From Hyalella azteca (taxonomy: Eukaryota > Arthropoda > Malacostraca > Amphipoda > Hyalellidae): 64,000 bases of DNA. The position numbers and the translations under genes are program-made. The DNA lies in assembly GCF_000764305.2 (NCBI RefSeq), contig NW_025947367.1, forward strand, positions 273,864-337,863, read 5' to 3'. Below are positions 1 to 11,284 of the stretch, piece after piece. The first letter of the stretch is position 1. Each line of letters starts with the position of its first letter. The notes beneath the pieces were generated by a model. The model was not told the DNA's origin and did not search any database. It saw only the letters and a program-made list of their open reading frames with translations.

Positions 1-128
1 GCCAGAATGTACATTGCTGTCAAGCTAAGGTCTAAGAAAGTTAAGCAATAACTAGTACTAAGAAAAAAAAATTGAACACAAATAGAAGAAGCAGAAAAAA
101 TTTAAGTGCCGTACTGAGATTAAGTTAC

Positions 129-506
129 CTGCTGCACAACCACAGTAGTAGCTTGGTGTAGTAACACATATTGTTGCTGCTGTTGCTGGTTGTTGTGGCT
201 GTACAGAGTTGGTTGAAGCGGGTGATGTTGCAATTGGTGCAGATGCAATTGCTGTTGATGCTGAGCTTGCTGAATGGCCTGCTGTTGTTGTTGTTGCTGA
301 TGCTGTTGTTGTTGCTGATGCTGTTGTTGTTGCTGATGCTGTTGTTGTTGCTGCTGCTGCTGTTGGTGTTGTTGATGCAGATGAATTTGTCGTTGTTGCT
401 GCTGATGATGTGGAGTTGACTGTGCGTGTCCTTGCTGTACTTGCCCTTGGATCTGCAGCTGCTGCTGGTCAGGGATGGTGTCGGTGAGAGCCCTCTGCTC
501 CGCCAT
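129..506 (-). CDS. Glutamine-rich protein, first coding exon (gene continues off left edge)
   Basis: The exon encodes 126 residues from ATG at 506, in good start context, to a CAG|GTAACT donor at 129/128, ending in phase 0. The protein opens MAEQRALTDTIPDQQQLQ, then becomes almost pure Gln/His: blocks of five Gln separated by His around residues 60-85, then His/Leu/Gln-rich sequence and TTVVVQQ at the end. The middle is an 18-bp tandem repeat of mixed CAG and CAA codons, so it is a polyglutamine tract with interrupted DNA. A likely acceptor (TGTGTGCAG) at 557-556 gives 49 bases of 5' UTR in this exon. Low-complexity Gln/His regions are common in animal transcription and chromatin regulators, but no domain is visible here and I do not recognise the family. 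Later exons lie outside the window. Confidence 0.6.
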
Positions 507-906
507 GATGCAACCAGTGAAATAAACAAAATTCAACTCCTCAGTGGGTTGTCACCTGCACACATACATCCATATGACTTTGTAGCATCCCATCATCAAT
601 GTAGTGTATATATTGACATTTTGTGTCAACAAATGTCTCATAAAGAAGAAAAAAACAGGGTGAACAATATTAGAAAAGAAACTATTGCAGAAGAAGTTGA
701 TCATTCAAACAAAAAATAAATTCTAGTCTAAAAAACTAATATAAAAAACATATCGTTTAGTGTCATATTATGTATTTTAGTGTCATATTATTATATGTAT
801 GTGTATCTAAATTTGGAGAGCAAATAGAAGCAGTTTTGTAGAAAACTTATTATGCTACCAGTACAAAAAATCTAGAGAAATTTGAAACAAAAGCAAATCA
901 ACTTAC

Positions 907-1027
907 TCAGTATCCATTAGAGGAAGCTCTTCACCCTCAGATCCACTGTAAAACATCATCTCTTCCATGACATTTCAAGTGCTGAGACAACACTACAGAT
1001 ATGACTGCCAGCACATTCATAAATGCC
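907..1027 (-). other. Candidate 5' leader exon with a 21-codon upstream ORF
   Basis: On the minus strand a strong polypyrimidine acceptor (TTTTTTCAG at 1036-1028) and a donor GA|GTAAGT (907/906) bound a 121-base exon. All three frames are closed if it is read right through. An ATG at 968 opens MEEMMFYSGSEGEELPLMDT and, spliced to the acceptor at 556, would stop at once with TGA. It therefore looks like a 5' UTR exon of the glutamine-rich gene carrying a short upstream ORF. Another acceptor choice could make it coding. Confidence 0.4.
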
Positions 1028-2080
1028 CTGAAAAAAGTAAAAAAAGGTCAGAAAAAATGTCAAATTGAAATAGTGTTTTTAGTAACAACTCTTGTACATA
1101 GTTCTGAGGGAAACTTTGAACTATTATGTATCACTTCATTACAACCTCCTTAGAATTTACCCTGGATGCCAAAAAAATGAAGCCTGCTACCATATATATT
1201 TTGACTGGTGACAAGAATTTGCCAGGTTGTGAAGCTGGAATCTATTCCTATTGTCACAGTACATTTGGGGAAAAATCAACAACCACACATAAAGCCCATC
1301 TTTTTTATAATGGATTGCAAGGGAGCTCGATTGCTGTGAATTGTCCTCATTGCATAGATTAGCCACCACTGTCTATTTTGCTTCAGCATTTGAATGAGCT
1401 GAGTGGAAAAAAGCATAGATGCACAATCATTCCATCAATTAATTGACAGCCTATATATATCTAGATGCCAGAAATTATCAGCATTAACAATGTTGATTAT
1501 GAATAACTATCTATTGAGAAGCACACTTTATGTATCCACTGTCTGCAAAGATTGGAGAGGTGAAACTTTTAGTGTAATATTCTGGCTTTAAAGACACATT
1601 TTAAGTAAATTTGAAGCTCAGAAAATAAGTTTTATTACAATCAGAAAAAAGCTTGACAATTCATTTAATGCCAATCTTTAGGTTCCCAAAAATTATAAAG
1701 AATCACCAGACAAAGTTTGCACAGTAGATATTTTTCACACCTGTGTCTACCACTATTGTACATTGCCATCTCTGCGCCAATCAGTGTCTTTAAGGGAATT
1801 AATTTGCATCCCATCCCAGTACCAAATTGAACCTAACTACAGACACAGGCCTGAAAACTAGATATTTACCTTAGTTACAGGAAATATGACTTTATATCTG
1901 AAATTTTATGTTCATTGCAGACAAGTATCTTCAAAAACATGAACAATATCTATTTATATTATTACATACAGTATTATAGATAAGTTACTATATCTGTAAT
2001 CTAGAAAAATGAAGTATCACAAATTCACAATCACACATTGATGTTGCAGCTCATCCATGCAGCAACAATTTTTATCTCTT
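1028..2080. other. Non-coding DNA, nothing recognised
   Basis: AT-rich sequence with only short chance ORFs. It is probably the upstream or intronic region of the glutamine-rich gene. I see no repeat, RNA gene or coding similarity. Confidence 0.5.
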
Positions 2081-2084
2081 TGAT

Positions 2085-2205
2085 TCACCAACCCTGAAGA
2101 TATTGTTGTCGCTCCAATTAGAAAAGCATTCAAAAATAGACTAGACAAAGCCATGCAGAAGTATGTGTTTAGTCTTGAAATGCCTAGTACCCTAGAGAAC
2201 AAGTG
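2085..2205 (+). mobile_element. CR1-type LINE, extreme 3' coding end
   Basis: Read on the plus strand, this encodes a decayed version of the conserved CR1 ORF2 C-terminus, approximately PEDIVVAPIRKAFKNRLDKA followed by a MFSLEMPS-like end. The same tail occurs at 60270-60401 (plus) and inverted in the CR1 copies at 10319, 27733, 29589 and 57857. It is a short truncated fragment. Confidence 0.65.
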
Positions 2206-2399
2206 AAAGTCTAGAAATGATTTTAAACCTACTGTCTGTTGAAAAGATTTGATAAAAAAGCCAGTCTTTTAGATCTGTAAACTAGTCAAAAAAAGTACAG
2301 GAACTGGCAATAGGCCTATTCTTCAATACATTGATACAATACTATACCGTCAAACAGAGAAACGTGCATGGGACTTTGTAAATAACAAGTTTGTGGGTC

Positions 2400-2620
2400 A
2401 TAAATGGCTTTTCACGGCCAAGATATCACAATATGGAATTCACAGCTTGAAGCAATGGAATCATGGCTGGCAAACCCTAGAAGCCATGGCTCAAAAAATC
2501 CAGTCGCAGCTTGCCAAGTAGATATATTCCATGCCTGGTGTAAGGGATATACTATCAAAGTTGTTAGCATTTTCTCATAGAAAATTACCCAGCGACAGAT
2601 CTTGGCAATGGCTGGCAACG
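2400..2620. repeat. Dispersed repeat family, copy A
   Basis: This stretch shares a run of roughly 90 bases with 9640-9740: the sequence around 'ggaatcatggctggcaaa' and 'cttgccaagtagatatattc' recurs with few changes. A weaker relative lies at 62750-62930. The minus-strand translations share WNISTW-AAT-FFEPW, but this is repeat similarity rather than a gene. Confidence 0.5.
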
Positions 2621-3835
2621 CTTTGGACTAAAAATCCATATATTGGCAATGCTGCTTGCACCCTCCGCACCCTGGAGTACCAACAAATGAGGTAATAAAT
2701 GACGGTTTCGAGCATTTTTTGTTAATAACTTCTTAACATGAAACATAATTTCATAAACAAGTTTGGGCTCATTTTAAAAGTCTTTGCGATGGCTATCAAA
2801 TGGCATCTCTAAAAAAATTCCATATGTTATTTGTAAGGGTTCAGATGCACAATAAAAGCCTCCTGAACTAACCCTGGGAATGGGTTAATAAGGCACACTT
2901 GAAATAAAACTTAATTTTAAAACATTTGAAGCATGCAGAGTGTACTCCTCCATTACTAACAGTACTCTGAAGTCCTCCTCTTCCTTTGTAGGTGATGTAG
3001 ATCATTAGATGTAGAATAAATGATATTTTCTGTGATTTTTACATGTTTTTCCTTTATTAATATATTACTTTATCCACACATTACCATATTAATGAGGTGA
3101 TATTACCATGATACCATATCCATGGACATGCCATTGAGCATTGACAACAACCTTGTCTACTTCAAGCTTCATATCAGCAGCCATGTAGCCTTTTTTCTGT
3201 AGCTAAGCTTACAGGATGGCTTGTAATTTTGCACCATTTGAATTGTGTCAAGTGAATACCGGTACACTATAACAAAAAAAAAAAAGATTGTAAATAAAAA
3301 CATACCTGAAACAGAAATGAACATTTTACTGACAACCATCACATTTTTTGAGAAAAAATCATTGATTGGGTTAATTACTTTTTATTCTATGTTGCCCAGT
3401 GAACAATTCTATCGATGACATCCTACGCAAAATTTTGTGATGACCAATGATGAATGATGCATTATTTTATTGTTATGTAGAATTTAATGTAATCAAAATT
3501 CATTGTTGTTAATTGACTTTTTTTTGTTAACGGAAGCCTTTGCTAACCAAGGTTCTCCTGTAAATGCGTTTTTAGGGGTGTCCCTTTTTACCCCATTGTG
3601 CGGAAATGGCCGCTATTTATTTTTGAAATGAGATCTGTATATTCCAACAATCAAGTTTTTAAACCAACACATATGTGCAACTTTTATGAAAGCAAAATTT
3701 TTCAACAGGGCAAATATTTTTTTTGCTACAGACCTTAGCAGAGGTACTTTTCCAAAATCTCACTTTTCACCCTTTATTCAGGGATTTTTTAGAGGTAGTA
3801 AATGTATGATTTCTCAACTTGCTTTAAGCTACATA
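2621..3835. other. Non-coding DNA, nothing recognised
   Basis: AT-rich sequence with poly-A and poly-T runs. There is no supported ORF, structured repeat or RNA gene. Confidence 0.45.
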
Positions 3836-3837
3836 GA

Positions 3838-3935
3838 TAGGAATGGTTCTGTGGTTAGAGTTCAGGGACCAGAACTGGAGCAGCAAGTGCAAGTTGAGGG
3901 TTCAATACCAGCAGCCAGCTGTATAAACTAGTTGA
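3838..3935 (+). mobile_element. tRNA-derived SINE fragment
   Basis: An A-box-like TGGTTCTGTGGTTAGAG is followed about 50 bases later by a B-box-like GGGTTCAATACC, the spacing of an internal polymerase III promoter. The intervening sequence does not fold into a complete tRNA, so a SINE head is more likely than a functional tRNA gene. Confidence 0.4.
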
Positions 3936-4505
3936 CTTGTAGTTGTAGCTTGTAGGTACCGTAAAATGGGGTTACTTTGACTGGCGGGGTAACTTTGACC
4001 ACTTTTAATTTTTTTAACAAAAACCCTCACAACTCAAAAACTATTTGACATAGAAAAATTTTGTCAATGGCCATCAAAGGCCTAATACTGAGGCTACGTA
4101 ACACAATAGAAAGATTTAAAAAGTTTGCATATCTAATAGGGTAAAAAATTAATAATGTGACTCATGAAAAAGAGCTGTTATTTAAAGCCTGTCGGAGTAC
4201 CCCCTTCAATTTTTTTATTTTTTGGTAAAATAACTCCAGGTTTTGATGCTTTGTAGTAGAACTCTTCTAGTTACATATGCAAATGACAAATTTTAGTTAA
4301 GTGGCATAGTTTGCAAATGGGGGGTGCCACCCCCAAATGGGGGAACTTTGACCACCTAATGTCAGCCCTGATGGGCCCAATGGGGTAACATAGACCGGCT
4401 TGGAAATTAAGTTAAAATTACCATAGGTACCTATATAACATATTTTATGTTTGATACACCTATTAATGTTTTTTCTTTATGTTTCAGACTCTACAGAGTC
4501 TTATA

Positions 4506-4998
4506 GGGTAAACGCGGTATATTCCGACACATTAAGGACGCATCGAGAAATGAAAAACTATAAAAAAAACAGTATGCGTTACGTAAGTTCTGTTGCCTTC
4601 ACATGACTCTCAAAACACTTCACTACGCGTATGCATAAACTGAATTTTAATTATAAAGAAAAATTTTGTGTACTGATTGCATTTATTGAGTTCTTCAAGT
4701 GCGATTTAAACCTTCAATAGGCAAAATTTGCAATAATTTAATATAAATATATTGTATAATACTTCTTACTTTCTTGAAATGGTTTCTGAAACTTTAATTT
4801 CTGGATATTTCAATGCTTGCCCGCTAAAGGGTTAAATAAATATGGCAACATTTTGTGACGTTTCATTGTTGCTGGCGTGTAGTATGGTGTTTTGCAAGTC
4901 ACGTAAAGCCAACATAACTCTAGTAATGCATACGGTTATTTTTTAGTTTTTCATTTCCCAATGCGTCCTTAATGTGTCAGAATATACCACGTTTACTC
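4506..4998. mobile_element. MITE with GGGTAAACGCGG termini, copy 1
   Basis: About 80-100 bases at each end are inverted repeats of each other, beginning GGGTAAACGCGGTATATTCC at the left and matching the complement of 4900-4998. A longer relative with the same termini lies at 56087-57013. The central part has no ORF. Confidence 0.7.
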
Positions 4999-5187
4999 TG
5001 ACATGGATATTTTCTTCTAATTAACATTTATATTATTATTTAAACTAGATTATTTTTAAAGAGATAAAGCATAATAAAAAAGATAGGGTGGGGATAAAGG
5101 GATTAAAAAATTCCAGGAATTATCAATGCTAGGCAATCAGGGCAAACTACTGGTACTGATCAGCATTGGCATTGACAGCAATTATTG

Positions 5188-5493
5188 TTAAGAAAAAGAC
5201 CACAAAACAAAGTATCCAACAAAAGAGGGCTCACGTGTTTGGACCCACGTCTCACAAAGGCAGACCACGTCTGGCTTCTCCTTGTAAAGATACAACTTAA
5301 ACTCAGTGAGTTTCCCATATAGCCCATGACAATTGAGTTGCACTATTTCTAGCCCTAATTCTCTCCTAGGATGTCGGTGCAGATTCTGTGATTTTATTGT
5401 AAAACTCATTGTGATTGTTTTCTTGTACTCCTTGTCTTGTCTTGCCACGACCTTATGGTGAGTGAAGCTAGAGTATAGACCTGTATTTTTCAC
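5188..5493 (-). mobile_element. LINE endonuclease N-terminal fragment
   Basis: The minus-strand ORF contains LEIVQLNCHGLYGKLTEF followed by PDVVCLCETWV. This is the start of an APE-type endonuclease/exonuclease/phosphatase domain of a CR1/Jockey-like LINE: the QLN-Asn start and the L-ETW catalytic glutamate motif are present. Only the first 60 or so residues of the domain remain. It is a dead fragment inserted in the 3959-5575 transposon. Confidence 0.6.
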
Positions 5494-5579
5494 GTTTCAA
5501 TTCAAGTTTAACTTATCTAGTAAAAAAATGGCATCCTTTTGACAAAAAAGTGGTCAAAGTTACCCCATTTTACAGTACT

Positions 5580-6300
5580 CAATACTCAGAATTTCAGAAA
5601 GCACACATTATGATGATACAGAAATGAACAGATAAAAAATTGAAACTAAAAATCACCCCTGTCAATCGTTAGCAAAATATATTATAATGAAATTAGAAGA
5701 TGCATTATGAATAGGTAAATCAAGATCCATATAAATTAAAAAATATTCTGATATATTCTACTGTACAAAATTCCTATATTTGTTTTAGATTTGTTGTTAG
5801 CTAAATTGCGACATGTACCAGATGTAATCACCCATGGGCCATTGTAACGTAGATCAGAGATTTTTCAAAGTTAAACGCGCAATGACATGAAAAACCAGAA
5901 TAAATACATGACATTCGTCTAAATATACAACATTCTGTTGAAATATACTACAAACACATACCTTGAAACACGCAGAACTTAATAAATCTTTAAAATATTA
6001 TTGAGTCAACGCACGCCATATTAGATCTCGATCAACTAAACTGCTGTTATACGTATACCAATGTCGTAAACACAGGCTTCACAAGATACCGCCAAACAAG
6101 AAAATTTGCTCGATTGTTGATAAAAATGTAATATATCTATTGAAAAGACCGAAAAATGATATAATTTGAACATAGATTTGAAATCATGGCAAAAACATTC
6201 GCTTTGCGTTATATGATTCATTTATAAACATTGACTTCTCATTTAACCCTTTATGGACCACATTTTTTAAAGCAAGCAAAAAATTTTTTTTTTTCGGTAG
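5580..6300. other. Non-coding DNA, nothing recognised
   Basis: AT-rich spacer between two transposons. I see no coding or structural signal. Confidence 0.45.
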
Positions 6301-6301
6301 T

Positions 6302-6501
6302 TTCTTGTTAAGGGGATCGACCTGGCATTTTGAAAACTTCTACAGTTATTATCCGATTGTCATGAAACTTCACATACATACGTAAAATGTAAAAATAAAA
6401 ACATTTTGCTCCTATGAATTTTTCGAAAAAATTGATAGAAAACGTGAAATTCATAGAAAACGGCTAAAAAGGGGTACTTCAGAGTACTTCAGAAAATCTA
6501 T
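6302..6501. repeat. TTAA-MITE-like end
   Basis: Starting at TTAAGGGGATCG, this sequence resembles 50905-51070 and 46110-46260, sharing 'gaaacttcacatacat'- and 'gaaaacgtgaaattcat'-like stretches. At 50909 the same family is a complete TTAA-flanked element, so this is probably one end of a relative. It abuts the single N at 6502, where the piggyBac pseudogene begins. Confidence 0.5.
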
Positions 6502-6709
6502 NAGCTGTTCACGACAGCCATATCAAGCATGTGGAAGATCAATCTCATGTAGTACTTTTTAGATCTGAAACTCATTCTATAGTATGACATCATCTGGTCA
6601 TGAAGGTCGACTCCACCCATGTGCTTATTGTAGGTCGATACGATGTTTGGGATTGAGATATTTGTATACTCTCGTTTTTTCTTGTCTAATCTCCTGGCTT
6701 CAGTTACAG

Positions 6710-8366
6710 CAGTGGTTCCCAAAGTGGGCGATATCGCCCCCCTAGGGGCGGTCGAAAGATTTTGGGGGCGGTAAAGAAGGAAAGGACAATAGGGGGGCGA
6801 TAGGGGGGCGGCAGTCCGAAGTCGAAGTTCGAACGTTTGTTTGACGATTTGTACACAACACGTGCAGCACATGACTCCAAGCGATGGTTTTTTCACCCAG
6901 ATCTGTTTTTAGCGCATTTTCTCATTTATGAAAAAAAGGCACTATTGTGCTCGCCATGTCCGTCCGTCTGTCTGTCCGCCTGTCTGTCTGTCCGCCTGTC
7001 TGTCCGTCCGTGACTTCACGTTTTCGTCGACGAGAAAATGCGCTCTCTGTCACTTACTGCAGTGAGTACTGAGTTATATTTTTAAACCTCTCCTGGGTTT
7101 ACGTCTCCGACAAATTAACGGCCGGACTCGCAGCCGGTCTCACGGCCAATTTCCAAATTCAATTATCAAGAAATACCTCTCAAACTAATGAACTTAACTC
7201 GATGAAACTTGGTACACGTATTCATTAGGACCTAACGGTAATGTAAAGCTCGTGACAATTTTTTAAATTTTGCCTTCAATTGTTTTTGCCATAGTTATAT
7301 GGCAATACGGGCCGAAATTCACAGTGATCAAGGCATTTCTTCCCAACTACTGAACAGATTCGAACGAAATTTTGAATTTACAGTCCTAACTGCCGAACGG
7401 TGATGTTTAGCTCGTGAACATTTTTTCAATTGTGCCTGCGTTCTCGAGTTTCATTCGTAATTTAAACAGCTATACGTGCTTAAATTCGCAGAAATCAAGA
7501 AATTTTTTCCAAACTACTGAAAAGATTTAAACTAAATTTAGCATTTTAATACCTAACCTCGGCAACGGTGATGTTTAGCTCGTTACAATTTTTTCTTTTC
7601 GCCTTCGTTCGCGAGTTATACGGCTATACATATACGCCTATACGTAAACGGCTCTTTTTTAAACCGGCCGCTAGAAAAGCCGGTCGTTCCTCCTATATCT
7701 GTATAACTTGCTAACGAAAGAAAATAAGGAAGTGTGAAATTAAGAATGACGGTGAAATGAAAAAAAAATCTCGCAAACGAAGGTAAAATCAAAAATTTTT
7801 GTAATCTAAAAAACACCATTTGGTAGTTAGGAATGCATATTCAAAATTTCGTTCAAATCTGTTCGGTAGTTTCGAAGAAATTCTTTGATCACTGCGAATT
7901 TCGGCCTGTATCGCAATATAACTCACGAATGAAGGTAATATTTAAAAAATTTTCGCATGCTAAACATCACCGTTAAGTTCTGATGAATACATGTTCCAAG
8001 TTTCATTGAGCTGCTTTCATTAGTTTGGAGATATTACTTGATAATTGAATTTGGAGATTGGTCGTGACATGGTTGAACTATATACTACTACTAGTTCAAC
8101 CATGGGTCGTGAGACCGGCCACGAGTCCGGTAAATTTGCCCGAGACGTCGTAGGTTTCTAGTAAAACAGCTGAAAAACATATTGGTTAACTAAAAGGGGT
8201 TCAATTTGTGAAATACGCATTTGTGTTAAACCTTTATCTTTTGAAATTACAGCGTCCTAAATTTTATAGAAAATGGCGCATGATTTTATTTGTGTCTGTG
8301 GGGGGCGCTAGAAATTTACTAAAGAGCCAGAGGGGGCGCCAGCCTGAAAAAGTTTGGGAACCACTG
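6710..8366. mobile_element. Non-autonomous hAT-like element inside piggyBac
   Basis: The termini are inverted CAGTGGTTCCCAAA repeats, and the element is flanked by a perfect 8-bp duplication, agttacag, at 6702-6709 and 8367-8374. An 8-bp duplication with CA...TG-type ends fits the hAT superfamily. No transposase ORF is present. The inside is a large imperfect foldback: sequence at 7100-7620 reappears inverted at 7740-8155. A TGTCCGTC-rich microsatellite lies at 6958-7015. Related internal sequence recurs at 40612-40795 and 61620-61760. Confidence 0.85.
8068..8104. mobile_element. 37-bp hairpin mini-element, copy 1
   Basis: The element has perfect 13-bp inverted ends, CATGGTTGAACTA and its complement, and an 11-bp loop. 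It is flanked by a perfect 8-bp direct repeat, ggtcgtga (8060-8067 and 8105-8112). Related arms of the host MITE, and the repeat at 61620, lack it, so it is an insertion. A same-size relative is at 19297-19333. Confidence 0.7.
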
Positions 8367-9639
8367 AGTTACAGGATGCGATGTCACAAAACTGGACAAT
8401 AGACAAACAGACCGGCTGTCATTCCATTTTACAGCAGTGATGGCACTACTTCCTGCTTGTGTTTCGTGCTCATCAAAGGCACCACGATTGAGTTTTCGTA
8501 GCTGCTTGTCGTCTATGAATTTCAATCCAGCCAATCTGCGTTCCTGTACGGTACCACATGCCCAAATCTTCCTAGTGGCAAGGTGCTCTACTAATTTCAC
8601 CGATGAAAACCAGTTGTCAAAATAGAGTTTATAATGTCTTCCGTCAGGAATGCACTGGGCAAGCTGAAGAACAAGTTTGCGCTTGCACCAAGGTCAGGAA
8701 TTCCGGAGCGTGCAACCGGAAGAATTTTGCCAACGTAGGGAATGAAGTCGTACACCATACCAGAGCTACCAGCTAAGACGAAAATCTTATAGCCCCATTT
8801 TGATGGTTTTTTGGGAATGTATTGCTTCAGTGAAGAAGCTCCTTTGAAGGGAACCATTTGTTCGTCCACAGCTAGATGTTCTTCCATTGGTATTTTTTTT
8901 TAATTTTTCGCGTAATGCATTCAAAAGAAATCTCACCTTCGCTAGCTTGTCCGTTGAATCCAAAGTGTCATTGTCTACAAGATGAAGATTGGCTTTGATA
9001 TCTTCCCACCTTTTGCGAGACATTACGGAAGATATCTTTTCATTCAAGGAATATTTTGCCCAATGAAGCCGTGTATGCATCATCCTGGTAATAGACATTT
9101 GCATGCTTATCCCCATCCACTGCGATAATTCTAATGGGGTAAGGTTGAGGGGCTTTGAAGGATTTTTTTGCATAGCGTACAAGTTGGTTTGGTAGCAAAT
9201 TTCTTCAATAACATCATCGGAAATGAAGGATTTGAAAAGAGTCAGAGGAGCTTCCAGAACTGTGTCAACATCAGGAGCATGAGAAAATGGAGGAATGTCG
9301 TAAGATGAGCGACGATTTTCAATTTTATTCCAAAATATTCTCGTTGGCGCCTTTCTATTACGTTGTTGAGAGTTTTCCCCGCCTTCTATACTGTTAATTT
9401 CAATCAAGAGCGATTCGTTTTCTTCTTCAAACTCACTATCTGAACTTGTTTCTAGCGTTATTGTGAACTGTGGGTCCAAAATATCCTCTTGCTCCTCTGA
9501 GTCTTCTTCAGGTTCACTGGAGTATGAGGTAGCCAGATGTTGTTCACATCGACTAGCAGGTTTTCTTGAAGAAAAAAAGGTTTTTGTACTGAAGCCCGCA
9601 AAGGATTCTGAAAAACAAAAAATATGATGAGCNGCTCGT

Positions 9640-9740
9640 AGAAATGGAATCACGGCTGGCAAATCCATAAAACCATGGCTCGAAAAATTCAGTCGCGGCT
9701 CGCCAAGTAGATATATTCCATACTAGCTTACATTGATGTC
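9640..9740. repeat. Dispersed repeat family, copy B
   Basis: Nearly matches part of 2400-2620 ('ggaatcacggctggcaaa', 'tcgccaagtagatatattcc'). It directly follows the ambiguous base at 9633, where the piggyBac pseudogene ends. Confidence 0.5.
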
Positions 9741-10318
9741 TTTTGAGGATCTTCATCAGCCATCTTGACCTTACATTGGCGTGCCGTCGCATTCACCGTG
9801 GTCTGGAAGGTGCGGCGTGAGCCAGGTCTCTGGTCTCATACACTGTCATACAGTGAAATTTAGTTGTCAGAATCTTAAAGACTTTTGCTGAAGTTATTGA
9901 CCAATTTATTAAACTTTACAACAACTGGCAAGCTAAAATAATAGGCGATTTATGATTTTAAACTACTGCCAACTAGTGAGACTTATCTGCCGCATAATCC
10001 GTGATAAACTTATGACGACTGCTGTCTGCCAACTAGTAGTGAGACCTGAGAGTCCAACACCGGCAACACGATACAACTGCCAACTAGCGAGACTTGACAC
10101 AACGACTGCCAACCAGTGATACAAGACCTGAGACAATAAAATTATGATTCAACAGTGCAATACAAGCGGATGTAAAATGTTAAGCTCAGGGACAACGCAA
10201 CCATCATATGTATTGAAGCTTGCAAAAATAATCGGACAGATTACACCAGTTTTTTTCACTTAGAAGTTAGAACTAAACTTTCTTAAGGAAATTTTTTTCA
10301 TGTGATATTTTTATTTTG
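9741..10318. other. Non-coding DNA with a degenerate short repeat
   Basis: Four imperfect copies of 'ctgccaactagtgagac' occur irregularly between 9965 and 10120. Nothing coding is seen. Confidence 0.4.
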
Positions 10319-11165
10319 GAATAGAATAGAAGTGTTGGCACTGAAGAAATAGGCCCATCGCCTGTGGCCTGTTGCCAATTCTTGAATTTTTCATGACTTG
10401 ATAAACAAGGGATCCGGCCTTTGGAACCCAATCTTTCCATAACTGACAATTGATTGAGATAGCTGCTGGAATTGTTGCCTGGTCTGTAATTTGCTAAGCA
10501 TTTTAAGACTGAACATATGCTCCTGCATAGCTTAGTCTAGTCTATTCTTGAAGGCGTTCATACTCGGAGCATCAACGATGCTATCAGGGAGGCTGTTCCA
10601 CATGTCGGTGACTCAAAGCCAGAAGAAATGTTGCATGGATGTGTTACAACGCAGTTTTTTAGTTTATAGCCGTGGCCCCTGGTGTTTGTTCTTGTTACAA
10701 ATTCTAGTAATCCTTCTGGGACCTTGTATAAGCCATGAGTATACTTGTATGCTTTAATGAGTTCCCCACGCAGACGTCAATAACTGAGGATTGGAAGCTT
10801 CATAATCTTTAACCTTTCCTCATAGGACTTGCCTTTCAAGCCCGGAATTATCCTTGTTGCCGTCTTTGAACACTCTCTATTAAATTTTTGTCCTTGTCAA
10901 GTTTTGGTGACCACATGACGTTTCCAAACTCTAGGTTTGGGCGCACGACAGCAGCAAACAACTGTTTCATTGCTTCTGCATCTAGGAACTTGAAAGAGCA
11001 TCTGATCAGAGTCATCAGACCAAGTCATTTATTGGCTTTATTAACTTGACCTTCAATATGCTTAGAAAATTTCAGCTCATTGTCAATATTAACTCCTAAA
11101 TCTTTTTCCATTATCAACTTTGACATCATCACTATGTCGTTGCAACAGTGTTCTTCTCAATTGGT
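10319..11165 (-). mobile_element. CR1-type LINE, 5'-truncated 3' end
   Basis: The minus strand holds the C-terminal part of CR1 ORF2 and the 3' UTR: a decayed relative of the 27978-28529 reading frame (LGLIRRS..., WSPRFEKD..., GLKGKSYEEKLK..., LEFETRTNTRG...). It ends in the family's 3' terminal (TTCTA)n repeat at 10319. Stops and frameshifts are frequent. Confidence 0.75.
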
Positions 11166-11284
11166 TTGTATGATTGAGATAGGGCTAGCTGAAGGATTTA
11201 CGCAAATTTTTATTGGCCAAAGCAGCAGCATTAAAACAGCTTAAAACCATTCACTCAACCAGTTGATACTATCTATTAACACAT

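Larger units (their letters stand above)
3959..5575. mobile_element. TA-flanked DNA transposon remnant with nested insertions
   Basis: The ends are inverted copies: CCGTAAAATGGGGTTACTTT at the left and its near-perfect complement (gtaactttgacc inverted) at 5555-5575, each flanked by TA. TA duplication and this kind of terminus fit a Tc1/mariner-type or related element. No transposase is readable. Inside lie a second MITE (4506-4998) and a LINE endonuclease fragment (5188-5493). Confidence 0.6.
6503..9630 (-). pseudogene. piggyBac-type transposase pseudogene
   Basis: Minus-strand segments join into a piggyBac transposase. An acidic, Ser/Glu-rich N-terminus leads into FWNKIENRRSSYDIPPFSHA, then the DDE-like core. 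The three expected aspartates can be seen in AVDEQMVPFKG (about 8860), YFDNWFSS (about 8620) and GGVDLHDQMMSYYR (about 6600). It is dead for several reasons. There is a frameshift in an A-run near 8895 and another near 8672. A 1,657-bp hAT-like MITE splits it at 6710-8366. The C-terminus is cut off at 6502. Removing the MITE and one target-site copy restores a continuous reading ...VTSHPVTEARRLDKKKRE. Both ends of the piggyBac homology coincide with single ambiguous bases (6502, 9633). Confidence 0.85.

Noticed and set aside
120..529. Second minus-frame ORF rich in Ser/Asn over the glutamine repeat
   Set aside because: A shifted reading of the same CAG/CAA repeat. The MAEQR frame has the better start and a phase-0 donor.
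2412..2618. Minus-strand ORF with WNISTW motif
   Set aside because: The same motif appears in unrelated contexts at 9553-9792, so it belongs to a dispersed repeat.
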